A stretch of DNA of 64,000 nucleotides, from assembly GCF_027571385.1 (NCBI RefSeq), contig NZ_CP085636.1, positions 4,756,001 to 4,820,000 on the forward strand. Reading direction: 5' to 3'. Made by a program: the position numbers and the translations under genes. Origin of the DNA: Shewanella sp. MTB7. Lineage in GTDB: Bacteria > Pseudomonadota > Gammaproteobacteria > Enterobacterales > Shewanellaceae. Shown piece by piece: positions 30,801 to 40,586 of the stretch (the stretch's first letter is position 1; each line of letters opens with the position of its first letter). The notes beneath the pieces are model-generated. The model ran no database searches, had not been told where the DNA came from, and worked only from the letters and a program-made list of their open reading frames with translations.

Positions 30801-31413
30801 ATACCAATCCTATTAAATATTTGTTCATTCAGCGGGAATTCAAAGTGCTGAAGGCAAGGTCATATTGCTCCTCGGCTTTTTTCCTGACAATGCTCTATCT
30901 CCTATCCCCCTATCCTCGTGCAATATCGACATGCACCACACCTGACCGACATGGATGGAGGAAATGTCTAATGTATGCCTGGAACATACAAAGACCTTGC
31001 TGTCGTATATCGAAAGCCTCTAACGTAGTATAAAGGACTTTGCCACTTGCTTTGAACATCAACTGCACTACATGAGCCTCTCAGGTATTCCACTTCTGCT
31101 TTGCATTAACTTAAAAGGGAATAACCATTTCTTCATCAATGCGCCTTGAATTAGTTTGCCAAAAAAATTGATCGCTCAGCGAGAATTTAGCGGTCCTGAG
31201 GCAAGGCTACGAACGAAGAGCATAGTTATTCTACGGTCAAGCTTGTTAACACAGCATCAGAACCGCTAAAACTCGCCTATAAGGAGTGTTTCTGGCTGCC
31301 TACTTCTTCGTTGAATTAACTCATAAGGGAATAACCATTATGTCATCCATTCACCTTGAATTACTTTGCCACAAAACACTCTGAGTAGATCAACTTCTTA
31401 TACTGATTGGTAT
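30801..31413. mobile_element. Non-coding element with IS630-like ends (MITE-like)
   Basis: The right end, read on the minus strand, starts ATACCAATCAGTATAA, the same 16 bases as the end of the IS630 relic at 59567. The left end starts ATACCAATC. Both ends are bordered by TA (30799-30800 and 31414-31415), the target used by this family. No transposase is inside. An internal segment repeats: TTAACTTAAAAGGGAATAACCAT near 31109 and TTAACTCATAAGGGAATAACCAT near 31317, each followed by CTTGAATTA...TTTGCCA. Confidence 0.6.
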
Positions 31414-31622
31414 TAAAGAGCACGGTAAGTGAACCTTGCCAAGATATAGCCATCGCCCTTACCATCATAAAGCCAAGCAATACCTTTAATCGTCAGCATT
31501 CCTTCAAGAATGGCATAGCGAATTTTATTAGTGCCTTCAGTCGCTGTAGATATCTCCTTATGAATAGCTCGAATATAACGCTCACAGGACTTTGGCTTGA
31601 CCTCCCTCTTGATTTAAAGCGG
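31413..31622 (-). pseudogene. Possible gene relic truncated at the element's right edge
   Basis: On the minus strand a reading of about 68 codons runs from near 31622 to a TAA at 31413-31415, with protein-like composition (KPKSCERYIRAIHKEI, TNKIRYAILEGMLTIKGI, GDGYILARFTYRAL) but no start codon near its beginning. Its stop is made by the TA target and the end of the mobile element. It may be the remains of a small conserved gene. Family not recognised. Confidence 0.3.
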
Positions 31623-31747
31623 ACTAGGCTCAACCTGTAACGTAGGGGAAAGAAGATACAATATAAGAAAAACTAACATGAATGTTGAATTGTAATCGAG
31701 ATGAATAACATTTGGATAAATAGAAGATGCGAGTAGAAATTTCAGGC

Positions 31748-31779
31748 ACAAAAAAGCCCGTCATAAGACGAGCTTTTTT
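31748..31779 (-). terminator. Terminator of the tRNA operon
   Basis: Stem AGCTCGTC / GACGGGCT (one G-T pair) with a TTAT loop and a T-run on the minus strand, just after the last tRNA-Gln. Confidence 0.85.
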
Positions 31780-31784
31780 GTATT

Positions 31785-31859
31785 TGGCTGGGATACCAGG
31801 ATTTGAACCTGGGAATGCCGAGATCAAAACCCGGTGCCTTACCGCTTGGCGATATCCCA
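31785..31859 (-). tRNA. tRNA-Gln(TTG), copy 1
   Basis: 75 bases with encoded CCA. Anticodon loop TTTTGAT gives TTG. Acceptor TGGGATA pairs with TATCCCA-type 3' strand. Last gene of the array. Confidence 0.95.
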
Positions 31860-31905
31860 ATCTAACTTTTCAAACAACTCACCTAAGTAGGCTGCTTTTA
31901 ATAAA

Positions 31906-31990
<85 letters not shown>

Positions 31991-32032
31991 ACTGCATCAA
32001 TTTTATATCTTGATTAAGATAGCAGTATATAG

Positions 32033-32069
32033 AATCTGGCGTGTCTAATATCAACACCACCACTCCCGC
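32033..32069 (-). pseudogene. Decayed 5' half of tRNA-Leu, fragment 1
   Basis: Matches the acceptor and D-arm of the tRNA-Leu genes (GCGGGAGTGGTGG, TAGACACGCCAGATT) but the D-loop is altered and the 3' half is missing. It is followed by the same hairpin spacer (ATCTTGATTAAGAT) that flanks the intact genes. Confidence 0.7.
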
Positions 32070-32111
32070 ACTACATCAATTTTACATCTTGATTAAGATG
32101 GCAGTATATAG

Positions 32112-32149
32112 AATTTAGCGTGTCTAACTATCAACACCACCACTTCCGC
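32112..32149 (-). pseudogene. Decayed 5' half of tRNA-Leu, fragment 2
   Basis: As fragment 1, about 79 bp further on, with additional changes (GCGGAAGTGG and ACACGCTAAATT). Together with fragment 1 it forms a tandem array of a roughly 79-bp unit. Confidence 0.7.
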
Positions 32150-32211
32150 ACTACATCTAGTTTTACATCTTGATTAAGATAAAAAAAACCTGCTATAAAC
32201 AGGTTTAAATA

Positions 32212-32286
32212 TGGCTGGGATACCAGGATTTGAACCTGGGAATGCCGAGATCAAAACCCGGTGCCTTACCGCTTGGCGATATCCCA
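32212..32286 (-). tRNA. tRNA-Gln(TTG), copy 2
   Basis: 75 bases, identical in sequence to the other tRNA-Gln genes here; TTG anticodon, CCA encoded. Confidence 0.95.
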
Positions 32287-32307
32287 ATAAATCTAATTAA
32301 AACTCGA

Positions 32308-32392
<85 letters not shown>

Positions 32393-32492
32393 ATCGAATT
32401 TCAGTGCAAGTTTCCTTGCTTCGTCTTTAAATAGTAATAAGGCAGACCTTAATCAACTATCAAGACAAGGTTAAAAATAAACCTTTTAAAAA

Positions 32493-32567
32493 TGGCTGGG
32501 ATACCAGGATTTGAACCTGGGAATGCCGAGATCAAAACCCGGTGCCTTACCGCTTGGCGATATCCCA
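32493..32567 (-). tRNA. tRNA-Gln(TTG), copy 3
   Basis: 75 bases, TTG anticodon, CCA encoded. Confidence 0.95.
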
Positions 32568-32613
32568 ATCTAACTTTTCAAACAATTCGCCTAAGCAAAT
32601 CATCTTTAATAAA

Positions 32614-32698
<85 letters not shown>

Positions 32699-32714
32699 AC
32701 TGCAACAACCAAAA

Positions 32715-32750
32715 CCAGCGTGTCTAATATCAACACCACCACTTCCAATC
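32715..32750 (-). pseudogene. Decayed 5' half of tRNA-Leu, fragment 3
   Basis: GGAAGTGGTGGTGTTGATATTAGACACGC-type remnant of the acceptor/D-arm, followed by the same hairpin spacer; the first acceptor bases are lost. Confidence 0.6.
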
Positions 32751-32823
32751 TGCATCAATTTTACATCTTGATTAAGATGGCAGTATTTAAACTGCAGCCT
32801 TCATTTTACATCTGAAGAAAAGA

Positions 32824-32900
32824 TGGTAGCAATAGCGGGACTTGAACCTGCGACCCCAGCATTATGAATGCTGTGCTCTAACCAGCTGAGCTATATTGCC
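32824..32900 (-). tRNA. tRNA-Met(CAT), elongator, copy 1
   Basis: 77 bases with encoded CCA. The anticodon loop TTCATAA gives CAT. Acceptor GGCAATA with TATTGCT; lacks the C1-A72 mismatch of initiator tRNA. Confidence 0.93.
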
Positions 32901-32919
32901 ATATTAACCACTTTAAAAA

Positions 32920-32994
32920 TGGCTGGGATACCAGGATTTGAACCTGGGAATGCCGAGATCAAAACCCGGTGCCTTACCGCTTGGCGATATCCCA
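32920..32994 (-). tRNA. tRNA-Gln(TTG), copy 4
   Basis: 75 bases, TTG anticodon, CCA encoded; 19 bp downstream of the Met copy 1 gene in sequence coordinates. Confidence 0.95.
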
Positions 32995-33040
32995 ATCTAA
33001 CTTGTCAAACAACTCGCCTAAGCAAGCTGCCTTTAATAAA

Positions 33041-33125
<85 letters not shown>

Positions 33126-33140
33126 ACTGCAACAGCCAAA

Positions 33141-33175
33141 ACCAGTATGTCTAATATCAACACCACCATTCCTGC
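33141..33175 (-). pseudogene. Decayed 5' half of tRNA-Leu, fragment 4
   Basis: Remnant of acceptor and D-arm (GCAGGAATGGTGG, TAGACATACTGG), more diverged than fragments 1 and 2, again followed by the hairpin spacer. Confidence 0.6.
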
Positions 33176-33204
33176 ACTGCATCAATTTTACATCTTGATT
33201 AAGA

Positions 33205-33281
33205 TGGTAGCAATAGCGGGACTTGAACCTGCGACCCCAGCATTATGAATGCTGTGCTCTAACCAGCTGAGCTATATTGCC
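33205..33281 (-). tRNA. tRNA-Met(CAT), elongator, copy 2
   Basis: 77 bases, identical to copy 1. It is the first gene of the array, directly after the promoter. Confidence 0.93.
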
Positions 33282-33322
33282 ATCGTTTTACTTCTTACTC
33301 CTCTTGCTGAGGAACGGGGCGT

Positions 33323-33351
33323 ATTATGCTTATTCAACTCATCTAGGTCAA
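33323..33351 (-). promoter_or_regulatory. Promoter of the tRNA array
   Basis: On the minus strand TTGACC, 17 bases, CATAAT, then a GC-rich discriminator (ACGCCCCG). Such a discriminator is typical of stringently controlled stable-RNA promoters (ppGpp/DksA). It lies about 45 bp before the first tRNA. Confidence 0.75.
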
Positions 33352-33484
33352 TAGCTTTTTTCGCTATTCTTTACGATCTCAATCGTTCGGCTATAACTTC
33401 ACCAAAGTGATGGCTAGATGCACAACTCAAGCCTGTTCAACCCCATTATTTCAATAAAAGAATCAAGTTTACTGGGCACTAAAA

Positions 33485-33524
33485 ATGATAATGACTCAAT
33501 ATTTCAATTGAGCCATTATTTTTT
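33485..33524. terminator. Terminator after ychF
   Basis: Stem of about 11 bp (AATGACTCAAT / ATTGAGCCATT, one mismatch) with T-runs on both sides, 47 bp after the ychF stop on the minus strand. Confidence 0.65.
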
Positions 33525-33570
33525 GTTACCTTCAGGCTACAGACTATAACAATAACTAGAGCGTGGTACT

Positions 33571-34662
33571 TTATACATTAAACAGGAAATGCATCACATC
33601 ACCATCTTTAACAATATAAGTTTTACCTTCTACTTTTAGTTTACCTGCTTCCTTGGCGCCAGCTTCACCTTTGTAGGTAATAAAGTCATCATAAGCCATC
33701 ACTTGAGCACGAATAAAGCCGCGTTCGAAGTCTGTATGAATAACACCAGCAGCTTGTGGACCTGTAGCACCAATAGGTACGGTCCAAGCACGCACTTCTT
33801 TAACACCCGCTGTAAAGTATGTTTGCAGTTTCAACAGATCATAACCGGAACGTATAACGCGATCTAAACCAGGCTCTTCTAAACCAAGGTCCACCATAAA
33901 CTCTGCACGATCCTCTGGCTCCATCTCTGCAAGCTCAGATTCGATAGCAGCACATACTGCAACGACTACGGCATTCTCTTTAGCAGCGATTTCACGAACG
34001 ACATCCAAATGAGGATTGTTCTCGAATCCATCTTCAGCCACGTTAGCAATATACATAGTTGGCTTAAGTGTAAGGAAGTTTAAGTATGCAACTGCAGCTA
34101 ACTCCTCCTTACTAAGATCCATTGCGCGTAACATCTTGCCGTCATCGAGGATCGGACGCATCTTTTCAAGTACGGCCACTTCAAACTTAGCATCGGCGTC
34201 ACCACCTTTAGCACGCTTAGCTTGACGAAAAATAGCACGCTCACAAGAATCAAGATCCGCTAACGCCAATTCAGTGTTAATCACTTCTATATCGTCAGCA
34301 GGAGAAACCTTATTAGCAACGTGAACAATGTTGTCATCATTGAAACAACGAACCACATGACCAATAGCGTCAGTTTCGCGGATATTGGCTAGGAACTTGT
34401 TACCCAGACCTTCACCTTTAGAAGCACCGGCAACCAGACCAGCAATGTCCACAAACTCCATAGACGTAGGTAAAACACGCTCAGGGTTAACTATCTGCGC
34501 TAATGCATCCAAACGGGCATCAGGTACAGGTACTACACCAGTATTTGGCTCAATAGTACAAAACGGGAAGTTTGACGCTTCAATTCCCGCTTTAGTTAAC
34601 GCATTGAATAAGGTTGATTTACCTACGTTTGGCAAGCCTACAATGCCACATTTAAAACCCAT
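33571..34662 (-). CDS. ychF: Redox-regulated ATPase YchF
   Basis: 363 residues from the ATG at 34662 ([17 protein letters not shown]), supported by AAGG nine bases upstream and the family length; a reading from 34683 adds seven residues. The P-loop GLPNVGKST, the G3 motif DIAGLV and a C-terminal TGS domain ([21 protein letters not shown]) are present. The G4 position reads NVAED instead of NKxD, the reason YchF prefers ATP to GTP. It binds ribosomes and affects oxidative-stress responses. pth precedes it, the conserved pair. Confidence 0.96.
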   Translation of the reverse strand: MGFKCGIVGLPNVGKSTLFNALTKAGIEASNFPFCTIEPNTGVVPVPDARLDALAQIVNPERVLPTSMEFVDIAGLVAGASKGEGLGNKFLANIRETDAIGHVVRCFNDDNIVHVANKVSPADDIEVINTELALADLDSCERAIFRQAKRAKGGDADAKFEVAVLEKMRPILDDGKMLRAMDLSKEELAAVAYLNFLTLKPTMYIANVAEDGFENNPHLDVVREIAAKENAVVVAVCAAIESELAEMEPEDRAEFMVDLGLEEPGLDRVIRSGYDLLKLQTYFTAGVKEVRAWTVPIGATGPQAAGVIHTDFERGFIRAQVMAYDDFITYKGEAGAKEAGKLKVEGKTYIVKDGDVMHFLFNV

Positions 34663-34812
34663 ATTGTTTACCTTAAATATCAATTACAAACTAACAGTTG
34701 CACTGTTAGTTAAGTACTTATACAAATATACAAAGCCGCTATGTGCGACTTCATCAAATTCGTCCCACTTTACTCACAAAGAGCCTCTATGAGAAAAGAG
34801 GAGTGATAGCCC

Positions 34813-35397
34813 TTAAGCCTTATAGGAGTGCAACCGATTCATGGCCTTTGCCATATCTTCATTAATTAGCACTTCTGTTGATCTAACCGCCTCATCAATC
34901 ACTTCTTCAATCGCTGTCTGCTCTGTCCCGGGCGCTTTCCCTAAGACATAGTTACTCACTTGGCTCTTATCACCAGGATGACCTATACCGATACGAAGTC
35001 GATAGAAGCCTTTATTATTTGCAAGACTAGCAATGATATCTTTCAAGCCGTTATGACCACCATGACCACCGCCAAGTTTAAACTTAGCCACACCGGGCTC
35101 CATATCCAGCTCATCATGAGCCACTAAAATCTCATCAGCTTCGATACGGAAAAAATTGGCCATTGCCCCTACAGACTTACCACTGAGGTTCATGAATGTC
35201 GAAGGTATGAGTAAACGTACATCTTTGCCATGTAAGGTCACTCTGGCTGTTAAACCAAAATATTTACTATCCGCGACTAAGGTTGCACCGCTCGCGCGAG
35301 CTAGCTCTTGTACATACCAAGCTCCGGCATTGTGCCTAGTCTGAGCATATTTCTCACCTGGATTGGCGAGTCCAACTATCAGTTTTATATTACTCAT
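34813..35397 (-). CDS. pth: Peptidyl-tRNA hydrolase
   Basis: 194 residues. [23 protein letters not shown] carries the catalytic His and Asn; [21 protein letters not shown] and [12 protein letters not shown] complete the active site. It recycles peptidyl-tRNA released from stalled ribosomes. The ychF gene follows on the same strand after about 150 bp. No clear terminator separates them. Confidence 0.96.
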   Translation of the reverse strand: MSNIKLIVGLANPGEKYAQTRHNAGAWYVQELARASGATLVADSKYFGLTARVTLHGKDVRLLIPSTFMNLSGKSVGAMANFFRIEADEILVAHDELDMEPGVAKFKLGGGHGGHNGLKDIIASLANNKGFYRLRIGIGHPGDKSQVSNYVLGKAPGTEQTAIEEVIDEAVRSTEVLINEDMAKAMNRLHSYKA

Positions 35398-35662
35398 ACA
35401 ACCTATTATTTCGTTCAGTGCGACTCAAGGCAACGACCCTTTTTAACGTTAGCGAGAGTGCTAATCGCAAAATGTGGCGCAGATAAAAACGCGGCATTTT
35501 AACACTCAATGCCCGAGTCAACAAACTATTAGAAGATCGCTCTCGTTATAATGAAAGCTCAAAGAGGATATAGGCTAAGAAGGAAAGCTTTAAATCCGAG
35601 GGTCAAGAGAGCCTTAAGGCTTTTATTACCAACAACAAAAGCCTTTGTACTAAAATTGGGAA

Positions 35663-36859
35663 TTACTTAAGTCCCATCGCATACTTAAGTACTTTATTTT
35701 TAATAGACGAGTCTATATTCGCGACCTTCAGAGCTGCATTACGGATAAATTTCAACGGCAAAACATCATTACTAAAACCCGCATAAAACAGATCCATTGC
35801 CGTCATCATTAACAGGTTATCCTGATAACGAGACTTCTCATAAGTGGCTAATGCCCTCTGTTCCCACCAAGACTCACCTGAACTCAATTTAGACGATACT
35901 GTCGCGATAAGCGCTTCAACATCTTTAAAACCAATATTCACCCCTTGGCCAGCCAATGGATTAATCGTATGAGCTGCATCCCCCAGAATCACCACATTAT
36001 CTGAATAGTAAGATTGAGCATGACGTCTCGTAAGTTTGAAACTTCCCTTTTGCAGTACTTCAAAATCTCTATCTAATCTTGCTGGGAAATGGCGCTTGAT
36101 CTGTTCGGCTAGAGCCTTATCATTCATCTGTGAAAGTTGGGCTATTCGAGCCCCATCATCATACCAAACCAAAGAAGCATGCTTACCAGGCAGAGGAAGC
36201 AAAGATCGAGGTCCGCTTGGCGTAAACTGTTGCCATGTCACATCTTGCTGCTCTTGTGCCGTTTTGATGTTTATTAACATCGCAGATTGAGCATAATCCC
36301 ACCCAGTCAAACCAATTCCGGCCCATTGTCTAACCAGTGAATTAGCCCCATCAGCCCCAATAAGTAATGGAGCCACGATACTGATTCCATTGCTAAGGAA
36401 AACCTCAACAATGTTGTCTTTGCGACTAAAGCGATCAACGGTAACAGGACTAAGGAGTTCGATATTATCAAAAGCCTCAAATTGCTTCCAAAGCGCCAGT
36501 TGAATAAGACGATTCTCAACGATATGCCCCAGATGAGTTGCCCCAACTTGCTCTGCATGAAATCGAGTGATACACCCTTCAATCTCCCAGGTTTCTAATC
36601 CTAGATAAGCCGCTCTGCGCATCTGGCTTAAGCTTGTAAGTGCACCTAGACGATCCAATAAGTTTTCAGATGCTACGCTAAGCGCCGATACCCGAAGATC
36701 CAACGCTTGTTCATGATGATAAGGTTTAGGTTGAAACGCTTCGATAACAACAACATTCAGCCCTAGCTGTGCTAAACCGATAGCGGTTGCAGCCCCCACC
36801 ATGCCGCCTCCGACGATGATGACATCTTTACTTATTGCCCTAACTTGTGACTCACTCAC
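35663..36859 (-). CDS. ubiF: FAD-dependent ubiquinone-ring hydroxylase (UbiF/UbiI type)
   Basis: 398 residues of the UbiH/UbiI/UbiF family. The N-terminal dinucleotide motif VIVGGGMVGAATAIGLAQLG, the middle LIGADGANSLVRQWAG and the C-terminal FAD motif VILGDAAHTINPLAGQGVN are all present. UbiF adds the last ring hydroxyl before UbiG in aerobic ubiquinone synthesis. Position opposite miaB is the same as for E. coli ubiF, which favours that paralog over ubiI or ubiH. Confidence 0.85.
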   Translation of the reverse strand: MSESQVRAISKDVIIVGGGMVGAATAIGLAQLGLNVVVIEAFQPKPYHHEQALDLRVSALSVASENLLDRLGALTSLSQMRRAAYLGLETWEIEGCITRFHAEQVGATHLGHIVENRLIQLALWKQFEAFDNIELLSPVTVDRFSRKDNIVEVFLSNGISIVAPLLIGADGANSLVRQWAGIGLTGWDYAQSAMLINIKTAQEQQDVTWQQFTPSGPRSLLPLPGKHASLVWYDDGARIAQLSQMNDKALAEQIKRHFPARLDRDFEVLQKGSFKLTRRHAQSYYSDNVVILGDAAHTINPLAGQGVNIGFKDVEALIATVSSKLSSGESWWEQRALATYEKSRYQDNLLMMTAMDLFYAGFSNDVLPLKFIRNAALKVANIDSSIKNKVLKYAMGLK

Positions 36860-37055
36860 GATTGAATTCCCATACCACTATCTCTTTTATCTGGATTTAA
36901 CCGCTTATAGAGCGATCAATTATGACTGGAATATTTAAATAAGTGTGTAAATGTTGCTAACCCCAGAAAAGCTCACACCCTCTTACAAACAGATCCATTT
37001 GCACACAGAAACATGTTCTACACTTTGCCCACCAAATAATATAAGTGAGCAAATA

Positions 37056-37358
37056 ATGAAAATAATGACACCTTTGGTCCTTCTCGCAGTTAGTCTCTTA
37101 CCACTCACAGCAACAGCTGAATTGATAAAAGAACAAAGCATCAATAAAACGATGGAAACCATGACTGTAACCTATAGAACACTGCTAGATTATGCCCTAT
37201 ATCAATATACGACGGAAATGTTAGTCAATTTTAGGTTGCAGATCCAAGCTGATATCTATCATCAAGCTCACTCAAGCATCATGAGAATGGCCAGCTCATC
37301 ACCCTATATGTCAGTGATGAATAACCCTATTAAAGAGAAAATAAACGGCGCCGAATAG
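37056..37358 (+). CDS. Small secreted protein of unknown function
   Basis: 100 residues from the ATG at 37056, giving a clear signal peptide (MKIMTPLVLLAVSLLPLTATA). An in-frame ATG at 36951 would place the hydrophobic segment 35 residues inside and is less likely. The mature part is helical (TMTVTYRTLLDYALYQYTTEML) and has no Cys. No family recognised. It is between ubiF and miaB where E. coli has nothing. Confidence 0.5.
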   Translation: MKIMTPLVLLAVSLLPLTATAELIKEQSINKTMETMTVTYRTLLDYALYQYTTEMLVNFRLQIQADIYHQAHSSIMRMASSSPYMSVMNNPIKEKINGAE

Positions 37359-37457
37359 ATAATTTTTAATAAAACAGTCCAAAAGCTGGTCAGTACCTTG
37401 CTCAAGAGGTAAAATGTTGCGCTATTTTTCCTGTGGTTCCAAGAGTGATGTAAACTG

Positions 37458-38882
37458 ATGAGTAAGAAACTCCATATTAAAACCTGGGGCTGTCAGATGA
37501 ATGAGTATGACTCATCTAAGATGGCCGATCTGCTGGACGAATATAAAGGGTACACATTAACAGAAGACCCTGCTGAGGCAGATATCCTCCTGTTAAATAC
37601 CTGTTCTATCCGAGAGAAAGCTCAGGAAAAGGTGTTCCATCAACTTGGGCGCTGGAAAAAATTAAAAGACAAAAATCCCAATCTAATCATTGGAGTCGGT
37701 GGCTGTGTGGCATCACAAGAGGGCAAAATGATTAAAGAGCGTGCTCAATGCGTAGATTTAATCTTCGGCCCTCAGACCTTGCACCGTTTACCTGAGATGA
37801 TCGATCAGATCAGACAAGGCGGTAAAGCCGTTATCGATATCAGTTTCCCTGAAATTGAAAAATTCGATCGTCTACCTGAACCACGTGCCGATGGCCCTAG
37901 TGCATTTGTCTCCATCATGGAAGGATGTAGCAAGTACTGCTCTTTTTGTGTCGTGCCTTATACACGTGGTGAAGAGGTCAGCCGTCCACTTGATGACGTT
38001 ATTCTTGAAATTGCGCAACTCGCAGCTCAAGGTGTGCGCGAAGTGAATCTTCTGGGTCAGAATGTTAATGCTTACCGCGGTGCAACTCATGATGATGAGA
38101 TCTGTAGCTTTGCCGAACTACTGCGTTATGTTGCGGCAATTGATGGTATCGACAGATTGCGTTTCACCACCAGCCATCCCATCGAATTCACTCAAGATAT
38201 TATTGATGTTTATGAAGATACACCAGAATTGGTGAGTTTCCTGCATCTTCCTGTTCAATCTGGCTCAGATAGAATCTTGACTCAGATGAAACGTGGACAT
38301 ATGGCTATTGAATACAAATCAATTATTCGCCGTCTTCGCAAAGCTCGTCCTGGTATTCAAATAAGCTCTGACTTCATCATAGGTTTCCCTGGTGAATCTA
38401 AGCAAGATTTTGCTGATACCATGAAATTGATTGAAGATATTCAATTTGATCATAGTTTTAGCTTTATCTACAGCGCACGTCCAGGTACACCTGCTGCGGA
38501 TCTACCCGATGATGTTAGCCTAGATGAAAAGAAAGAGCGTTTGGCTATCTTACAAGATAGAATTACCCAACAAGCGATGCGCTTTAGCCGTCAGATGTTA
38601 GGCACAGTTCAGCGTATCTTGGTCGAAGGCCTTTCAGTTAAAAATCCGATGGAGCTTAGAGGCCGCACAGAAACCAGTCGTGTGGTTAACTTCGAAGCCG
38701 ATCCTAAGCATATTGGTAGCTTTGTCGATGTCGAAATCGTCGATATATACACTAACTCACTTCGTGGTACCTTTATTCGTGGGGAAGATGAGATGGATCT
38801 AAGGCGTTCACTACGTCCGTCTGATATTCTGGCTAAACATAAAAAAGATGATGATATTGGCGTTACTCAGTATATTCCTTAA
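37458..38882 (+). CDS. miaB: tRNA-2-methylthio-N6-dimethylallyladenosine synthase
   Basis: 474 residues. The N-terminal MTTase domain ([31 protein letters not shown]) holds three Cys for one iron-sulfur cluster; the radical-SAM motif CSKYCSFC follows near residue 157; a C-terminal TRAM domain ends the protein. It adds the methylthio group at A37 of tRNAs reading UNN codons. It starts the miaB-phoH-ybeY-corC-lnt group but is separated from phoH by a terminator. Confidence 0.96.
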   Translation: MSKKLHIKTWGCQMNEYDSSKMADLLDEYKGYTLTEDPAEADILLLNTCSIREKAQEKVFHQLGRWKKLKDKNPNLIIGVGGCVASQEGKMIKERAQCVDLIFGPQTLHRLPEMIDQIRQGGKAVIDISFPEIEKFDRLPEPRADGPSAFVSIMEGCSKYCSFCVVPYTRGEEVSRPLDDVILEIAQLAAQGVREVNLLGQNVNAYRGATHDDEICSFAELLRYVAAIDGIDRLRFTTSHPIEFTQDIIDVYEDTPELVSFLHLPVQSGSDRILTQMKRGHMAIEYKSIIRRLRKARPGIQISSDFIIGFPGESKQDFADTMKLIEDIQFDHSFSFIYSARPGTPAADLPDDVSLDEKKERLAILQDRITQQAMRFSRQMLGTVQRILVEGLSVKNPMELRGRTETSRVVNFEADPKHIGSFVDVEIVDIYTNSLRGTFIRGEDEMDLRRSLRPSDILAKHKKDDDIGVTQYIP

Positions 38883-38897
38883 CACATCTAATCAGAT

Positions 38898-38926
38898 AAA
38901 AAGCGGCACGATTCATGCCGCTTTTT
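38898..38926 (+). terminator. Terminator after miaB
   Basis: AAAAAGCGGCA / TGCCGCTTTTT, an 11-bp perfect stem with a seven-base loop, 15 bp after the miaB stop. Confidence 0.88.
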
Positions 38927-39025
38927 ATCTCTAATCACTCGCAGTTGAGCAACAAATAGAATTAGCAATTGTCCTGTTTCGCTCGTAAACTGTGAGTATA
39001 TGTTTATGCTCATCTGGAGTTATTT

Positions 39026-40069
39026 TTGTCTAACAAATTAACCACGCTTAATCTATATCTTGAGCCTGCCGATACGCGACGTTTACAATCTCTATGCGGA
39101 CCTTTTGATGACAACATTAAACAACTAGAGCGTCGGATCGGTGTTGAAATTTGCTACCGGGATAATCATTTTCAAATTGTGGGACAAGCTAAGAACTGTT
39201 TGAGTGTAAATAACCTGCTTAAAGCTCTCTATGTAGAGACTCAGCCTGTTAAAGGCAGTACGCCTGACATAGAGCCTGACACTGTCCACCTTGCGATTCA
39301 GGAAGCAGTAGCACTCGAAGCTGCATTACCAAGGGATGACAAGGCACTCTATATAAAGACTAAACGTGGTGTCATTAAACCGCGTAACCCAAATCAAAGT
39401 GACTATATTGCCAACATCACTACCCATGACATCACCTTTGGTGTCGGTCCTGCTGGCACAGGCAAAACCTTCCTTGCCGTAGCGGCAGCTGTCGATGCGC
39501 TGGAGCGACAAGAAGTACGACGTATATTACTGACTCGCCCAGCTGTAGAAGCGGGAGAAAAACTGGGCTTTCTACCTGGCGATCTCAGTCAAAAGGTCGA
39601 TCCTTACCTGCGCCCACTGTATGACGCATTGTTTGAAATGTTAGGGTTTGAGAAAGTTGAGCGTTTGATAGAGCGTAATATCATCGAAGTCGCACCTCTG
39701 GCGTATATGCGCGGACGCACACTGAATGACGCATTTATCATTCTCGATGAGAGCCAAAACACAACGGTAGAGCAGATGAAGATGTTTCTAACCCGCATTG
39801 GCTTTAACTCGCGTGCCGTTATCACAGGTGATATTACTCAGATAGATCTGCCAAAACATCAAAAATCGGGGTTACGCCAAGCAATTGAAGTATTAAGTGA
39901 GGTCGAAGAGATCAGTTTTAACTTTTTCCAAGCAAAGGATGTGGTTCGTCACCCCATTGTTGCCAGAATAGTTGAAGCTTACGAAGACCATGAGCAACGG
40001 GCCCTACAGGCAAAAAACAAGCGTGAAAATCAATACAAGCTTCAGGAAATATCAGAAAATGAGCACTAG
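39026..40069 (+). CDS. phoH: PhoH-like ATPase (YbeZ)
   Basis: 347 residues from a TTG start at 39026, supported by CTGGAG six to seven bases upstream and no nearby ATG. An N-terminal KH-like region precedes the P-loop GPAGTGKT near residue 140; the Walker B segment [12 protein letters not shown] and [12 protein letters not shown] follow. PhoH-like proteins act with YbeY in RNA handling. The 3' end overlaps ybeY by 11 bp. Confidence 0.93.
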   Translation: MSNKLTTLNLYLEPADTRRLQSLCGPFDDNIKQLERRIGVEICYRDNHFQIVGQAKNCLSVNNLLKALYVETQPVKGSTPDIEPDTVHLAIQEAVALEAALPRDDKALYIKTKRGVIKPRNPNQSDYIANITTHDITFGVGPAGTGKTFLAVAAAVDALERQEVRRILLTRPAVEAGEKLGFLPGDLSQKVDPYLRPLYDALFEMLGFEKVERLIERNIIEVAPLAYMRGRTLNDAFIILDESQNTTVEQMKMFLTRIGFNSRAVITGDITQIDLPKHQKSGLRQAIEVLSEVEEISFNFFQAKDVVRHPIVARIVEAYEDHEQRALQAKNKRENQYKLQEISENEH

Positions 40070-40535
40070 TCACGCAGATATTGAATTGGTTCTGGATCTA
40101 CAGATAGCCTCTGACAGTAACACATTGCCGACAGCAGATAATTTTGAACTTTGGGTGCGAACTGCACTCGGAAATACCATGACCCAAGCTGAATTAACGA
40201 TACGAATCGTTGATGAAGCAGAAAGCCAAAGCCTTAACAGTACCTATAGGGGAAAAGATAAGCCGACAAACGTGCTTTCATTTCCCTTCGAAGCACCACC
40301 TGAAATTGATATTCCTCTGCTGGGTGATTTAATCATCTGTGCATCGGTTGTCGAACAGGAAGCAATACAGCAAAACAAGCCCTCACAAGCACATTGGGCT
40401 CACATGGTTGTACATGGTTGTCTTCATCTGCTAGGGTATGATCATATCAACGATGCCGAGGCTGAAGAGATGGAATCACTAGAGATCCAACTCATTGAAA
40501 ACCTAGGTTTTAACAATCCATACAAGGAGCTATAA
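40059..40535 (+). CDS. ybeY: Endoribonuclease YbeY
   Basis: 158 residues from the ATG at 40059 ([13 protein letters not shown]), with CAGGAAA ten bases upstream; longer readings run back into pho[12 protein letters not shown] is the zinc-binding H-x3-H-x5-H motif, and NVLSFPFE is conserved. YbeY takes part in 16S rRNA 3'-end maturation and ribosome quality control. It overlaps phoH by 11 bp. Confidence 0.95.
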   Translation: MSTSHADIELVLDLQIASDSNTLPTADNFELWVRTALGNTMTQAELTIRIVDEAESQSLNSTYRGKDKPTNVLSFPFEAPPEIDIPLLGDLIICASVVEQEAIQQNKPSQAHWAHMVVHGCLHLLGYDHINDAEAEEMESLEIQLIENLGFNNPYKEL

Positions 40536-40586
40536 CTGATCAACATTTAGCAACATATGCTAAATGTTTTAGATCAAGTAAACACT

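Noticed and set aside
30821..31033. 70-residue plus-strand reading
   Set aside because: Falls inside the non-coding element and looks like chance.
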